A program made the position numbers and the translations under genes. A stretch of DNA of 64,000 bases from JAPPLB01 sp965204095 (GTDB taxonomy: Bacteria > Acidobacteriota > Terriglobia > Bryobacterales > UBA6623). The stretch spans positions 3,534,001-3,598,000 of the forward strand of contig OZ241991.1 in assembly GCA_965204095.1 (NCBI GenBank). The letters are read 5' to 3'. Under the pieces are notes generated by a model. It ran no database searches. It was not told where the DNA came from and saw only the letters and a list, made by a program, of their open reading frames with translations. Positions 53,486 to 61,562 of the stretch are shown here, piece by piece (position 1 is the first letter of the stretch; each line of letters begins with the position of its first letter).

Positions 53486-53677
53486 GAATTGCTCCTTCGT
53501 TCGGCTATGGTAGCAGCCTTTCCGGCCTCAGGACAGAGCCCATAGCGGAGGTTGGAACAGACCCGAGGAATCGTTGCCTACCGGGATGGCTTTGACGCAT
53601 GGCGTTCGCTGTTCCCACAATGGCTTTCGCCGTGGCGGCTCCATGCCGGGGCTTCCAACGCTTGGGAGAGTCTACAT

Positions 53678-53729
53678 GGCGAGGCGGAGTGCGTGAGATG
53701 GCCGTCGGGTGAGGAGAAATGCAGGTTAG
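53678..53729 (-). repeat. MITE-like repeat R7 (internally deleted)
   Basis: Only both edges remain: GGCGAGGCGGAGTGCGTGAG next to GGTGAGGAGAAATGCAGGTTAG, with about 120 bases of the middle missing. It lies in the 314-base gap between copies 2 and 3; the rest of that gap is leader DNA of copy 2, similar to the copy 1 leader. Confidence 0.65.
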
Positions 53730-53799
53730 TCCCGGGCCGCCTCGGAATCCACTCTGAGGGGTTCTGGATGTGACTTCCGCTGCTCGTCAATCCTCGCGG

Positions 53800-56760
53800 T
53801 CAGTTCCCCGTCTGATCGGGCCGGTACTGGCGCAGCACCGGCCTGTGGCCGGAACCGACCAGCAGCGGAACTCCCTCAGCCCGCACCAGCTTGACGAACG
53901 CGACCTTGGGCTCTACCTGCTGCGTCGCGGGATTGAAGAAGTCGTAGTACCAGAACCCTTCCCCGAAGATCGAGGCGGCTTCGACCGCGTCCCGCCCGTC
54001 GAACAACAGTTCCGGGGATCGTCCCGAGACGGCGAAGCTGCTCTCACCGCCGCCGCTGAATGAGGTCGTGCCCGTTTCCGCATTGATCCCGAAGACGTAG
54101 ATCGGGCCCTGCTTCCAGCGGGGATCGTTGGATAGCGCCGGTCCTGCGAAATACCCGGAGGTTTCGACCGTCATCGCCGCGCAGTTCACGAACTCCCGCA
54201 GTCTCTGGTCGTCGGAGTTGCCCCGCAGAGCCGCGGCATGGACCTCATCCGGCTCGCAGGCGCCGGGGAAGTCGGGGGCGTAGATCCCGGCCCCGATCGA
54301 GGCGCGCTCCCCGTTCCAGTCGATCTCGATCACGTACGAGCTCTTCGGCTGCTCCCTCCCCGTCGCCGGGTTGTTGAACGCGTAGTAGATCCAGCCCTCA
54401 TCGACCAGCGACATGATGCGGTGCAGTTCGTAGTAGTAATCGTTCCCGAAGCCGTCGATCGACTCTCCCCAGGGCATGCCCTCGCGGGCCGGGTCGGGCG
54501 GAAAGACGTAAGAGAAGGCATCTTCTCCCGACGGCTCGATACCGTCGACGAATACGTAGGTCGGCCCGTGCTTCCAGCGCTCGTCTTCGTTGAACGCCCG
54601 GCGGGCTTCTTCCGCGCCGTGCTCCATCGCGTACTCCGCGGCGCACTGCACGAACGCCTTGACGTCGCTCCGGGTGCGCACCCCCGCAGCCGTCACCGAG
54701 TTGTCCGCGCAACTCGGCCCGGAGGCGGAGTGACCGGGCTCGACGTAGTAGCCTGCGCCGACAAGCAGCGCGACGCCCTGCGCGTCGACGCGCTTCAGGA
54801 ATCCGACCTTCGGCTGGTGAGCCTCGGTCTCCGGGTTGTAGGTCCGGTAGTAGACATGGGTTTCTCCGAACGTGTCCGCGGCAGCGGCCAGGTCGCGGCC
54901 GCCGAATTGATCCTCGCGCGCCCCGTGGCTGCCCCATTCATGCGGCGCCTTGCCGTCAATGCGGGCCTGGCTGCCGGTGATGAGCTGGTTGCCCATCGTG
55001 TCCAGCACGAACACGTAGTTCGAGCCGTCGGTCCAGCGCGCATTCCTCTCCAGCTCTTCCTTGGCGAAGTAGCCTTCCGATGCCACCATCATCGCGGCGC
55101 AGCGCACGAACTCCCGCAGCGTCTGGGGGCTCGGATCGGCAGCCAGAGCCGCGGCGCTCACTTCGTCCGGGTAGCAGGTGCCGGGCCAGTCGCGGGCATA
55201 CAGCCCGGCGCCGAGCACGGCGCGGCTGCCCTCCCAGTCGACCTCGATCACGTAGGAGGCCTTCGGCACATCCCTGCCGGTGGCCGGATTGGGGAACGAG
55301 TAGTAGAGCCAGCCGGAATCGACCAGAGACATCATGCGGTAGGCCTCGTAGAACAGATCCGTCCCGAAGTCGTCGATGGCCTCTCCCCAGAGCTGGCCCT
55401 CGCGGGACGGATCGGGCGGGAAGACGAAGGTCTGCGATTCCGTCCCGGACTCCGCGATGCCGTCGACGAAGACGTAGGTGGGGCCGTGCTGCCAGCGCTC
55501 GTCTTCGTTGAAGGCGCGGCGGGCTTCCTCGGCGCCGTGCTCGGCGAGGTACTCCGCGGCGCACTCGACGAACGGTTGGATGTCTTCGAGCGTTTGGACG
55601 GCGCTGGCGGCAATGCCGCGGTCGGCGCAACTGCGCGTCATCTTGATGCCGCTGCCGGTGCCCGCGCCCGAATAGAAGCCCGAGCCGAAGAGTACGGTAT
55701 AGGTTATCTCTCCTAGCAAGGGGTCTTGGATTACGAATGTGTGCTTGCGAGCATAGGTGACCTTGGGTATCTCGGCGCTGTCGCTGTCGTCGTCGGGATT
55801 GTCGAAGTGGTACTCGACGAAGCCGCCCCCTTCCTGCTCGGCCGCGGCAAGGATCTGCGGCAGGATCAGCTCTCCCGTGACGGCATCGCGGGCCGTGCCA
55901 GTAACCCGAAATTCGTAGCGGTCCGGAAACGCCCCGTGAAAGACCGTATAGCCGACGAGGTCAACGAGGAAGAGGTAGACGGGGCCTGAGATCCAAGGTC
56001 CGTCCTTGTCGCGGAAAACGCTCCTTGATATTAAAAGACCCTCGGTGCCGTAGGTCTCGAAAAGCTGGCCGAGGTAATGGATCGCCTCGTTGACGAAGAC
56101 ATTCACACTTGCGCGGTCTACGACCTCTCTGGCCGTCACCTGCGGAATGTAATGCGAGTCGATGACTTCCAGGCTCAGGTGCGGTTCTTGGATGTCGAAG
56201 CCGACGAGCATGATAAACGGGCCTCCCAGAACGGCGTGGCCGCCCAACCCCGGCACAGCGCCGCCGCTGGCCAGGTCGCTCGCGGCCGCCAGCAGGATCG
56301 CTCCGGCAATCTCGGGATTGACGAGCCGGCCCCCGTGCGCCATATTGCCCGAGTGAAACATCACCCGCATGTTGATGGGGGCCTGGCGGTTGACGGCAAG
56401 CTCCGGGTTGAATATCAGGGTGATGGGAAAGATGCCGCCCGAACGCCAATCCCCTCCCTCCTGGCGAAAGAGACACGAGGCGTGCACGAGTCCCAACTGG
56501 TTGGTGGATCCCACGCTGCTTAAGTATCTTCTGACTGCCAACGCGAACATCCTCAGGTTGTCGGGAGTAGGGTTCGCCGCCACTTCAGCAGCCGTGATGC
56601 TCGGCGTGGAGAGCGGATTTTCCACGTAGTTCGGCGGAGGCGGACAGGCCTCCTGCCCGGAGGCCGATTGCGTGACAAAGAACAGGAGGCAAATCAGCCC
56701 CAGCGAGAGACGTAAGGAATTGAGCGAATGTAGGTTATGAGAATCTTGAGTCCGCGTCAT
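53800..56760 (-). CDS. Secreted multi-Cache-domain protein, copy 3
   Basis: A 986-residue paralogue. I start it at 56760 (MTRTQDSHNLHSLNSLRLSLGLICLLFF), where AAAAGGAG lies seven bases upstream; the frame is open to 57117 but that overlaps the sulfatase gene. Signal peptide, divergent modules 1-2 and conserved modules 3-6 follow as in the other copies. The module 2 loop again differs (YARKHTFVIQDPLLGEITYTVLFGSGFYSG). The 3' end is identical to copy 1 over 228 bases including the repeat end. It lies 107 bases downstream of the sulfatase, so sulfatase and copy 3 may share a transcript. Confidence 0.82.
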   Translation of the reverse strand: MTRTQDSHNLHSLNSLRLSLGLICLLFFVTQSASGQEACPPPPNYVENPLSTPSITAAEVAANPTPDNLRMFALAVRRYLSSVGSTNQLGLVHASCLFRQEGGDWRSGGIFPITLIFNPELAVNRQAPINMRVMFHSGNMAHGGRLVNPEIAGAILLAAASDLASGGAVPGLGGHAVLGGPFIMLVGFDIQEPHLSLEVIDSHYIPQVTAREVVDRASVNVFVNEAIHYLGQLFETYGTEGLLISRSVFRDKDGPWISGPVYLFLVDLVGYTVFHGAFPDRYEFRVTGTARDAVTGELILPQILAAAEQEGGGFVEYHFDNPDDDSDSAEIPKVTYARKHTFVIQDPLLGEITYTVLFGSGFYSGAGTGSGIKMTRSCADRGIAASAVQTLEDIQPFVECAAEYLAEHGAEEARRAFNEDERWQHGPTYVFVDGIAESGTESQTFVFPPDPSREGQLWGEAIDDFGTDLFYEAYRMMSLVDSGWLYYSFPNPATGRDVPKASYVIEVDWEGSRAVLGAGLYARDWPGTCYPDEVSAAALAADPSPQTLREFVRCAAMMVASEGYFAKEELERNARWTDGSNYVFVLDTMGNQLITGSQARIDGKAPHEWGSHGAREDQFGGRDLAAAADTFGETHVYYRTYNPETEAHQPKVGFLKRVDAQGVALLVGAGYYVEPGHSASGPSCADNSVTAAGVRTRSDVKAFVQCAAEYAMEHGAEEARRAFNEDERWKHGPTYVFVDGIEPSGEDAFSYVFPPDPAREGMPWGESIDGFGNDYYYELHRIMSLVDEGWIYYAFNNPATGREQPKSSYVIEIDWNGERASIGAGIYAPDFPGACEPDEVHAAALRGNSDDQRLREFVNCAAMTVETSGYFAGPALSNDPRWKQGPIYVFGINAETGTTSFSGGGESSFAVSGRSPELLFDGRDAVEAASIFGEGFWYYDFFNPATQQVEPKVAFVKLVRAEGVPLLVGSGHRPVLRQYRPDQTGN

Positions 56761-56800
56761 GAATTGCTCCTTTTCTCGGCTATGGTAGCAACCCTGCGGA
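56761..56800 (-). promoter_or_regulatory. Conserved leader of the multi-Cache genes
   Basis: A short stretch before all three copies is conserved: GCTACCATAGCCGA-like sequence followed by an AAGGAG-type ribosome binding site (here; 53486-53520 for copy 2; 50015-50045, more decayed, for copy 1). TACCAT/TAACAT could act as a -10, but I cannot assign a -35. Confidence 0.4.
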
Positions 56801-56867
56801 TATCTGGCCGGAGCCCCAGCAGAGGTTGATGAGAACTTCGGTGGCGAAATGAAAGAGCCGCGAGCAT

Positions 56868-58583
56868 CTACTCGACCTTGGTCACGTCGACGTACTTCAC
56901 TCCGACCGTCTCGTCTTCGCGGATCAACCGCGCTTCGAGCTGTGCCGGACCTGCGGCCAAGACAAACGGACCGAACGTAGCCGACTCCGCGCCGGTGTCG
57001 AACGATGCAGCGGCCAGTGCTTCGCCGAGAGCAAGTTCGATGCGGCCTGCAGCTTCCTGTTTCGGGAAGCGCAACCGGATCTCGTACTTCCCGGTCGTGG
57101 CGACTTCCACGTCCCAATAGCCGAGGTTCTTGTCGCCATACCCATCGGGTCCGACGATCCGCCAGTCCTGGCGCGTCAGAATGACTGGATTCTCATGATC
57201 CGTGCCAAGCGGAATGCGTGGCGGATCGTAGCCGCGCGTCGACGAGACATCCTCGAACCACTCTTCATAACCCTTCTTGAGCGCTTCGAAGACCTCGGTC
57301 TGCTGCTCGGCCAAATCGTTTTCCTCGCTCGCATCCGCCGCCAGGTCGTAGAGCTCGACTCGGGCATCCTGCGGCATCGGCCGGCCGAAGTGCTTTGCCT
57401 GTACAAGCTTGTACTGCTGCGTCACGGCGGCGAATGCGCGGTACCGTTGCGGTACGTTCCCGCGATGCGACTGCAGATACAGGGTGCGGTCCTCGACTTG
57501 CTCCTCGGGATCGAGCAGGCGCGGCAGCAGGCTCACGCCGTCGATCTTGCGGTCGCCCGGCGCCTCGGCGCCCGCCGCTTCAAGCAGCGTCGGCAGCAGG
57601 TCGATGTGAGCGGCGATCCGCTCCTCCTCGCGCGGCTGAAACTTCCCGGGCCAGCGGACCAGAAACGGAACACGAATGCCACCCTCGTAGACGCTGCCCT
57701 TCCGCGCTCGCAGGCCCGCCGTGTAACGCCGTGTGGTCGGCCCGTTGTCCGTCATGAAGATGACCATCGTGTCGTTCGCCAACCCGCGTTGATCCAGCAA
57801 GTCGAGCAGCTTGCCCACATTCTCGTCGATGTTCGTGATCATGCCGTAGATCCGTGCATCCTTGTCGTCAAGGCCCTGCGCGCGGTACGGCTCGATGTAC
57901 GACTCGGGAACGTCGTACGGTGAATGCGGCGCGTTCGTCGGGATGTAGGCGAAAAAGGGGTGATCGCGGTTCTGCTCGATGAACATCATCGCGGTGTTGA
58001 AAAAGATGTCCGTGCAATAGCCGGCGTAGGGCTTCTGCTCGCCGTTCCACTGCAAGATGGGATCGAAATAGCTCGTTCCAGGCGGGTCCGATGGCTGGCC
58101 GATGCCGCCGCCCTTGTGGACCAGCGCTTGCTCAAAGCCCTGATCCATCGCTCGCAACGGATAGTTGTCGCCGAGATGCCACTTGCCGAAGACCCCCGTC
58201 TTGTATCCGGTGTCGCGCAGGACTTCGGCGACCGTAACCTCGTCGCTGTGCATCATCGCCCGGCCGATGTAGGTATCGACGACGCCCGTCCGGTAGTTGT
58301 ACCGGCCCGTCATCAGGCTGGCCCGCGTCGGCGCGCATACCGGCGACACGTAGAACCGCGTGAAGTTGACGCTTTCGGTAGCCAATCGGTCGAGATTCGG
58401 CGTCTGTATGACATCGTTTCCACGGAAGCCCACCTGGGCCCAACCCTGGTCATCGGTGATGATGAGAATGATGTTGGGCGGGCTCTCCGAACGACTTGCA
58501 GGCCTGTCCGCTCCACCGCATGCCGTCAAAGTCAAAGCCAACAGCCAAGCGCTCGATAGAGCGAATCCAGCGGGTTTCTTCAT
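56868..58583 (-). CDS. Cys-type sulfatase lipoprotein with C-terminal accessory domain
   Basis: A 571-residue lipoprotein (ATG 58583; lipobox LTAC, C22). The type I sulfatase core has metal ligands ITDDQGW (D44-D45), the formylglycine motif CAPTR (C83-R87) in VSPVCAPTRASLMTGRYNYR, GKWHLGD, APHSPYDVP, and MTDNGPTTRR. It needs a formylglycine-generating enzyme, not seen here. The last 90 residues or so (WDVEVATTGKYEIRLRFPKQ onward) form a beta-rich accessory domain, possibly carbohydrate-binding. Substrates are sulfated glycans or aryl sulfates. The start at 58799 is open but non-conserved. It heads the multi-Cache cluster. Confidence 0.9.
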   Translation of the reverse strand: MKKPAGFALSSAWLLALTLTACGGADRPASRSESPPNIILIITDDQGWAQVGFRGNDVIQTPNLDRLATESVNFTRFYVSPVCAPTRASLMTGRYNYRTGVVDTYIGRAMMHSDEVTVAEVLRDTGYKTGVFGKWHLGDNYPLRAMDQGFEQALVHKGGGIGQPSDPPGTSYFDPILQWNGEQKPYAGYCTDIFFNTAMMFIEQNRDHPFFAYIPTNAPHSPYDVPESYIEPYRAQGLDDKDARIYGMITNIDENVGKLLDLLDQRGLANDTMVIFMTDNGPTTRRYTAGLRARKGSVYEGGIRVPFLVRWPGKFQPREEERIAAHIDLLPTLLEAAGAEAPGDRKIDGVSLLPRLLDPEEQVEDRTLYLQSHRGNVPQRYRAFAAVTQQYKLVQAKHFGRPMPQDARVELYDLAADASEENDLAEQQTEVFEALKKGYEEWFEDVSSTRGYDPPRIPLGTDHENPVILTRQDWRIVGPDGYGDKNLGYWDVEVATTGKYEIRLRFPKQEAAGRIELALGEALAAASFDTGAESATFGPFVLAAGPAQLEARLIREDETVGVKYVDVTKVE

Positions 58584-58821
58584 GACAGGGGTCAGTCTAG
58601 CACCGGGAGTCTTGAGCCCGGGAAACACCTGGTGTGACGTTGGGACCGAGGCCGGCGCCTCGTCACGACCGCCGAATGAGGCCCTGCCGTCCTGCGTTGT
58701 GAATCCGATCTGGCGGAGTTGATCGCAACGGGCCGCTGCTTGTGATTGGCCTGATGCAAGGCTGCCTGGATGGGAGGAGAGGGGATGTTGCCGCGGCAAG
58801 CGGCCGAAAAATCAAGTCAGT

Positions 58822-59178
58822 CTAAACCCATTTCAGGGCGCCCTGGCGGAAAATCCAGATGTACCCCACGATCAGGATCGCCAGGAACACGAGCATTTCG
58901 ATCAGTCCGAACAGCCCGAGCACGTTGTACTGAATGGCCCAGGGGATCAGGAATATCGTCTCGACATCAAAGACCACGAACAGGATGGCGACAAGATAGA
59001 AGCGAATCGAGTACCGCCCGCGCGTGTCTGCATCCGACGGAATGCCGCATTCGTATGCTTCCAGCTTCGTCTTGCCCGGCGCGCTGGGCCGCACCAGCTT
59101 CGCCACGAGGATCGTCACCACAGGGAAGGCGAATGCCAACACGAGGAAAATCAGAATCGGAATGTAGCCACGCGGCAT
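58822..59178 (-). CDS. nuoA: NADH-quinone oxidoreductase subunit A
   Basis: A 118-residue membrane protein with three transmembrane helices, normal for NuoA. The start at 59178 gives MPRGYIPILIFLVLAFAFPVV; the loop KTKLEAYECGIPSDADTRGRYSIRFYLVAILFVVFDVETIFLIPWA carries the conserved YECG and FDVE motifs of the quinone-site region of complex I. No nuoB or other nuo gene follows; the next gene on this strand is the sulfatase. It is therefore separated from the rest of complex I. Confidence 0.93.
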   Translation of the reverse strand: MPRGYIPILIFLVLAFAFPVVTILVAKLVRPSAPGKTKLEAYECGIPSDADTRGRYSIRFYLVAILFVVFDVETIFLIPWAIQYNVLGLFGLIEMLVFLAILIVGYIWIFRQGALKWV

Positions 59179-59282
59179 AGGTTGACCAATATAGCACTTT
59201 CTGGCGCAAAGAAAGCTCCTCCCGCCGGTGGCGCTGTCCGCCTGGACGGACGAAGTTTCTCCGAGGGAGACGCCAGTTTCTG

Positions 59283-59504
59283 CTACGAAGCTTTCTCTTC
59301 GAACCAGCCCGGACGTCCGCCGCAGCGCAGGCAGCGGACCTCGCCGAAGATCTGGTCCCAATCGCCGTCTTGTGCGGCGTAGTCGATCAAGCAACGGAGC
59401 GCCTTGTCGGCGTCCCTGAGGTTGTATTTCTCCGCGGCCGCGTTTAGCATGCGGACCGCATCCTCCTGGATCTCGAACGATACGGTTTCCTTGCGTCCAG
59501 CCAT
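59283..59504 (-). CDS. Small conserved protein with C-terminal CxxC
   Basis: A 73-residue protein starting at 59504 (MAGRKETVSFEIQEDAVRMLNAAAEKYNL). The N-terminal part resembles a ribbon-helix-helix-like fold (strand then two helices), and the C-terminus has CLRCGG. It lies about 100 bases upstream of nuoA on the same strand. Function is unknown; a DNA- or metal-binding role is inference. Confidence 0.6.
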   Translation of the reverse strand: MAGRKETVSFEIQEDAVRMLNAAAEKYNLRDADKALRCLIDYAAQDGDWDQIFGEVRCLRCGGRPGWFEEKAS

Positions 59505-59967
59505 GTGACAGTCTGCCTCCCCTGGGGAATCTATCGACGTGAGCCGGCATGAAGGCATGCCGGCGTCAAACTACGAAAATACCATGCTCCCCCGGCTCTC
59601 GCCGGCTCATCCGTTACGCTCAAGCAAGGCCCCACACCCAACCGGCGCATGGTTTGCACCTGCATGTTGCCATTCATCCGCCGGATTTCCAGCGTCGGCA
59701 ACGAGAGCGCGTTCTCCTGTAAGGCAATGCCGTATACGTTCCTGGCTCGGGACTTTCAGGCCGCGCCCGGAGGCAATGATCCTTGCGAGACAGCCTGACG
59801 GCCCTGTCCGGCCGTGCGGTTTCCACCTTTGTTTTTTGCAGTAGCCCAGACCCGTGCCTGCAGGAACCCTCGCTCCACCCCGCTCTGTTGATGGTCTGAG
59901 GTCAACGGATTGTGAACTGCTGCGCTCCGGCCGTGCTTTCAAGCCCGGCCGGAGTTGGAAGCAGAGT
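59505..59967. other. Intergenic region with perfect hairpin
   Basis: No gene is supported. At 59543-59564 there is a perfect 9-base stem (GCCGGCATG/CATGCCGGC) with loop AAGG. A second small stem (ACGGCC/GGCCGT) lies near 59797-59815. Neither is followed directly by a T-run. They may be parts of terminators for the peroxiredoxin gene or a REP-like element. Confidence 0.45.
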
Positions 59968-60474
59968 CTACCTGCGAGAGCAGGCGTTGAGGGCGCCGGT
60001 CGGGTCGACCGCGCTGCCACCCTCCTCGATGTGTGTGATCACGCCGTCCTTGTCGATCACGAACGTTGCCCGTGAGGCCATGCCCCGCTCGGCCATGAGG
60101 ACTCCGTAGTCCTTGGCGGCTTTGCGCTGCGCAAAGTCGCTCAGCAATGGGTAGCTGACACCCAGCTCTCCCGCCCAATACCTCAGGGTTGGCACGTTGT
60201 CCGTGCTGACCAGGAGCACTTGAGCTCCGGCATTCTCGAAATTTGCGATACCAGCCTGGTACGCTTTGGCTTCCCTCGTTCAACCACCGGTGAAGGCCGC
60301 CGGGAAGAAACCCAAGACAACCGTTTGTTTGCCCGCGTAGTCAGAAAGCGAAATGGTCCCGCCGGTGGTAGCCGGCATCGAGAAGTCCGGCGCTTTGTCG
60401 CCGACCTTGAGATGAGTGGCGGCAAGTGCGTTGGCCATGGCGAAAGAGAGGAACAGCAATGCAAGTTTCTTCAT
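59968..60474 (-). CDS. Predicted periplasmic selenocysteine peroxiredoxin (in-frame UGA)
   Basis: Read through one in-frame UGA (60280-60282), this encodes 168 residues: a signal peptide (MKKLALLFLSFAMANALAA), then a peroxiredoxin. The UGA is codon 65, in GFFPAAFTGG-U-TREAKAYQAG, exactly where the peroxidatic Cys of AhpC/TSA-type peroxiredoxins stands. The frame continues without shift with VLLVSTDNVPTLRYWAGELGVSYPLLSDF and ATFVIDKDGVITHIEEG, and ends NACSRR, offering a possible resolving Cys. A hairpin of bacterial SECIS form follows the UGA. Start ATG 60474 has GGGAGG at 60479-60484. It would reduce peroxides in the periplasm. The alternative, a nonsense mutation, is less likely given position, intact frame and hairpin. 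Conventional gene finders would split it in two. Confidence 0.85.
60245..60282 (-). promoter_or_regulatory. UGA codon with SECIS-like hairpin
   Basis: After UGA (60280-60282) and 15 bases, the mRNA can fold at 60245-60264: outer stem GCG/CGC, one bulged U, inner stem UACCA/UGGUA, and loop GGC. The first loop G is 24 bases after the UGA. This fits the known bacterial SECIS form: a short stem 16-37 bases after UGA with a bulge and G in the loop. Confidence 0.7.
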
Positions 60475-60516
60475 TGAGCCTCCCAAAAAGGATCACCCGA
60501 TCCAGAATTGGTCGTC

Positions 60517-60545
60517 ATTATACCGGGCTGGAAGTGGGAAGACAA
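60517..60545 (-). promoter_or_regulatory. Sigma70-type promoter of the peroxiredoxin gene
   Basis: On the minus strand TTGTCT (60540-60545) and a perfect TATAAT (60517-60522) are 17 bases apart. Transcription would start near 60509, leaving a leader of about 35 bases before ATG 60474. This supports the locus being live rather than a pseudogene. Confidence 0.65.
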
Positions 60546-60673
60546 TGCCCGGGAGACTTGGCCGGTTTCGTCTCGAAGATCGGGTCCTGAGCGGTTCCGT
60601 GAAGTTGAGCTCGTTCCGGCGCTACATTCGCGGCGGTCGGGAGAGCAATCACCGTTCTATTGCGGCGATGCGC

Positions 60674-61441
60674 TCACATCAGCCCCAACGGCGCGCGGAG
60701 CACGAAGTCGAGCCGCGACTCTGACGGAATTCGTAGCTTGGTTCCCCGCGCCGCCGCGACGGCGACCCCCGCACCGGCGCCCGTACCGGCGCCGATCGCG
60801 GCGCCTTTGCCGCCGCCGAGAATACCACCGATGATCGCTCCGCCGAGACCGCCGATGGCCGTGTTCCGAGCCGTCTTGCCGCCCTTGCCTTCCCCTTTGA
60901 CCTCAGCGTAGTTGGTGGCGATCTGGTAGGCCTGCCCGTCCACGGTGATGTCATAGAGTTTCAGAGCGACCTCGTCGCTGCCCCGAACTGCGCCGCTTTG
61001 CTCCACGCGCGTCACCTGCACCGTGGCAGCGGCATGGCGGGGCACTACAATCCGGCCGTCAACGCTGATCGGGTCGTCAATGCTCGCCCGGAAGCGTTCG
61101 CCGGCTCCCGTAATGTCGGCGTCGATCGAGTCGATCATCCGAACTGTAATCACCGTTCCGGCCGGCACCGTGAACGTGGGCTTCGTGGAAGCCGTTCGGC
61201 TCGCTGAAGCAGCCGCGGGAACCGAGGATGTCGAGGTCGTTACGAAATGGATGCTGGCCACGTCGTCCACCGAGTACGTTTGCACATTGCCGTCCGGCCC
61301 GATAAAGCGGACCGACCGCGTATCGCCGCCGACATAACTTCCCGTGATGACTGCCCCGTTGCGAAGACGCAATTCGTCCCCCAGAGCAACAGCGGTGAGC
61401 AAGAAAGTGCATATGGACACCAAACAGAAAATACGTTTCAT
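60674..61441 (-). CDS. Secreted protein with glycine-zipper-like tail, acidobacterial style
   Basis: A 255-residue exported protein starting at 61441 (MKRIFCLVSICTFLLTAVALGDE; AAGGAG nine bases upstream). An N-terminal part (DELRLRNGAVITGSYVGGDTRSVRF) resembles short beta repeats seen in secreted acidobacterial proteins. A middle domain (TVPAGTVITVRMIDSIDADITGAGERFRASIDDPISVDGRIVVPRHAAA) looks like a conserved envelope module. The C-terminal region is Gly/Ala-rich (AIGGLGGAIIGGILGGGKGAAIGAGTGAGAG), a glycine zipper that could insert into membranes. Function is unknown. Confidence 0.7.
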   Translation of the reverse strand: MKRIFCLVSICTFLLTAVALGDELRLRNGAVITGSYVGGDTRSVRFIGPDGNVQTYSVDDVASIHFVTTSTSSVPAAASASRTASTKPTFTVPAGTVITVRMIDSIDADITGAGERFRASIDDPISVDGRIVVPRHAAATVQVTRVEQSGAVRGSDEVALKLYDITVDGQAYQIATNYAEVKGEGKGGKTARNTAIGGLGGAIIGGILGGGKGAAIGAGTGAGAGVAVAAARGTKLRIPSESRLDFVLRAPLGLM

Positions 61442-61562
61442 GTTCGGAAACTCCTTGATCGCAAGCGAGCTGTCAACCTCTCCCGACAGTATCGCAGTCG
61501 AGACACTCTTGCCCACTTGGATGCTTGCCGAGTGCTCCAAGTTTCGTGCCGGGCGCAGACGG

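Noticed and set aside
60220..60300. Peroxiredoxin as a simple nonsense-mutated pseudogene
   Set aside because: The only stop is UGA at the catalytic Cys codon, the frame is intact on both sides, and a SECIS-like hairpin, promoter and ribosome binding site are present. It remains the main alternative.
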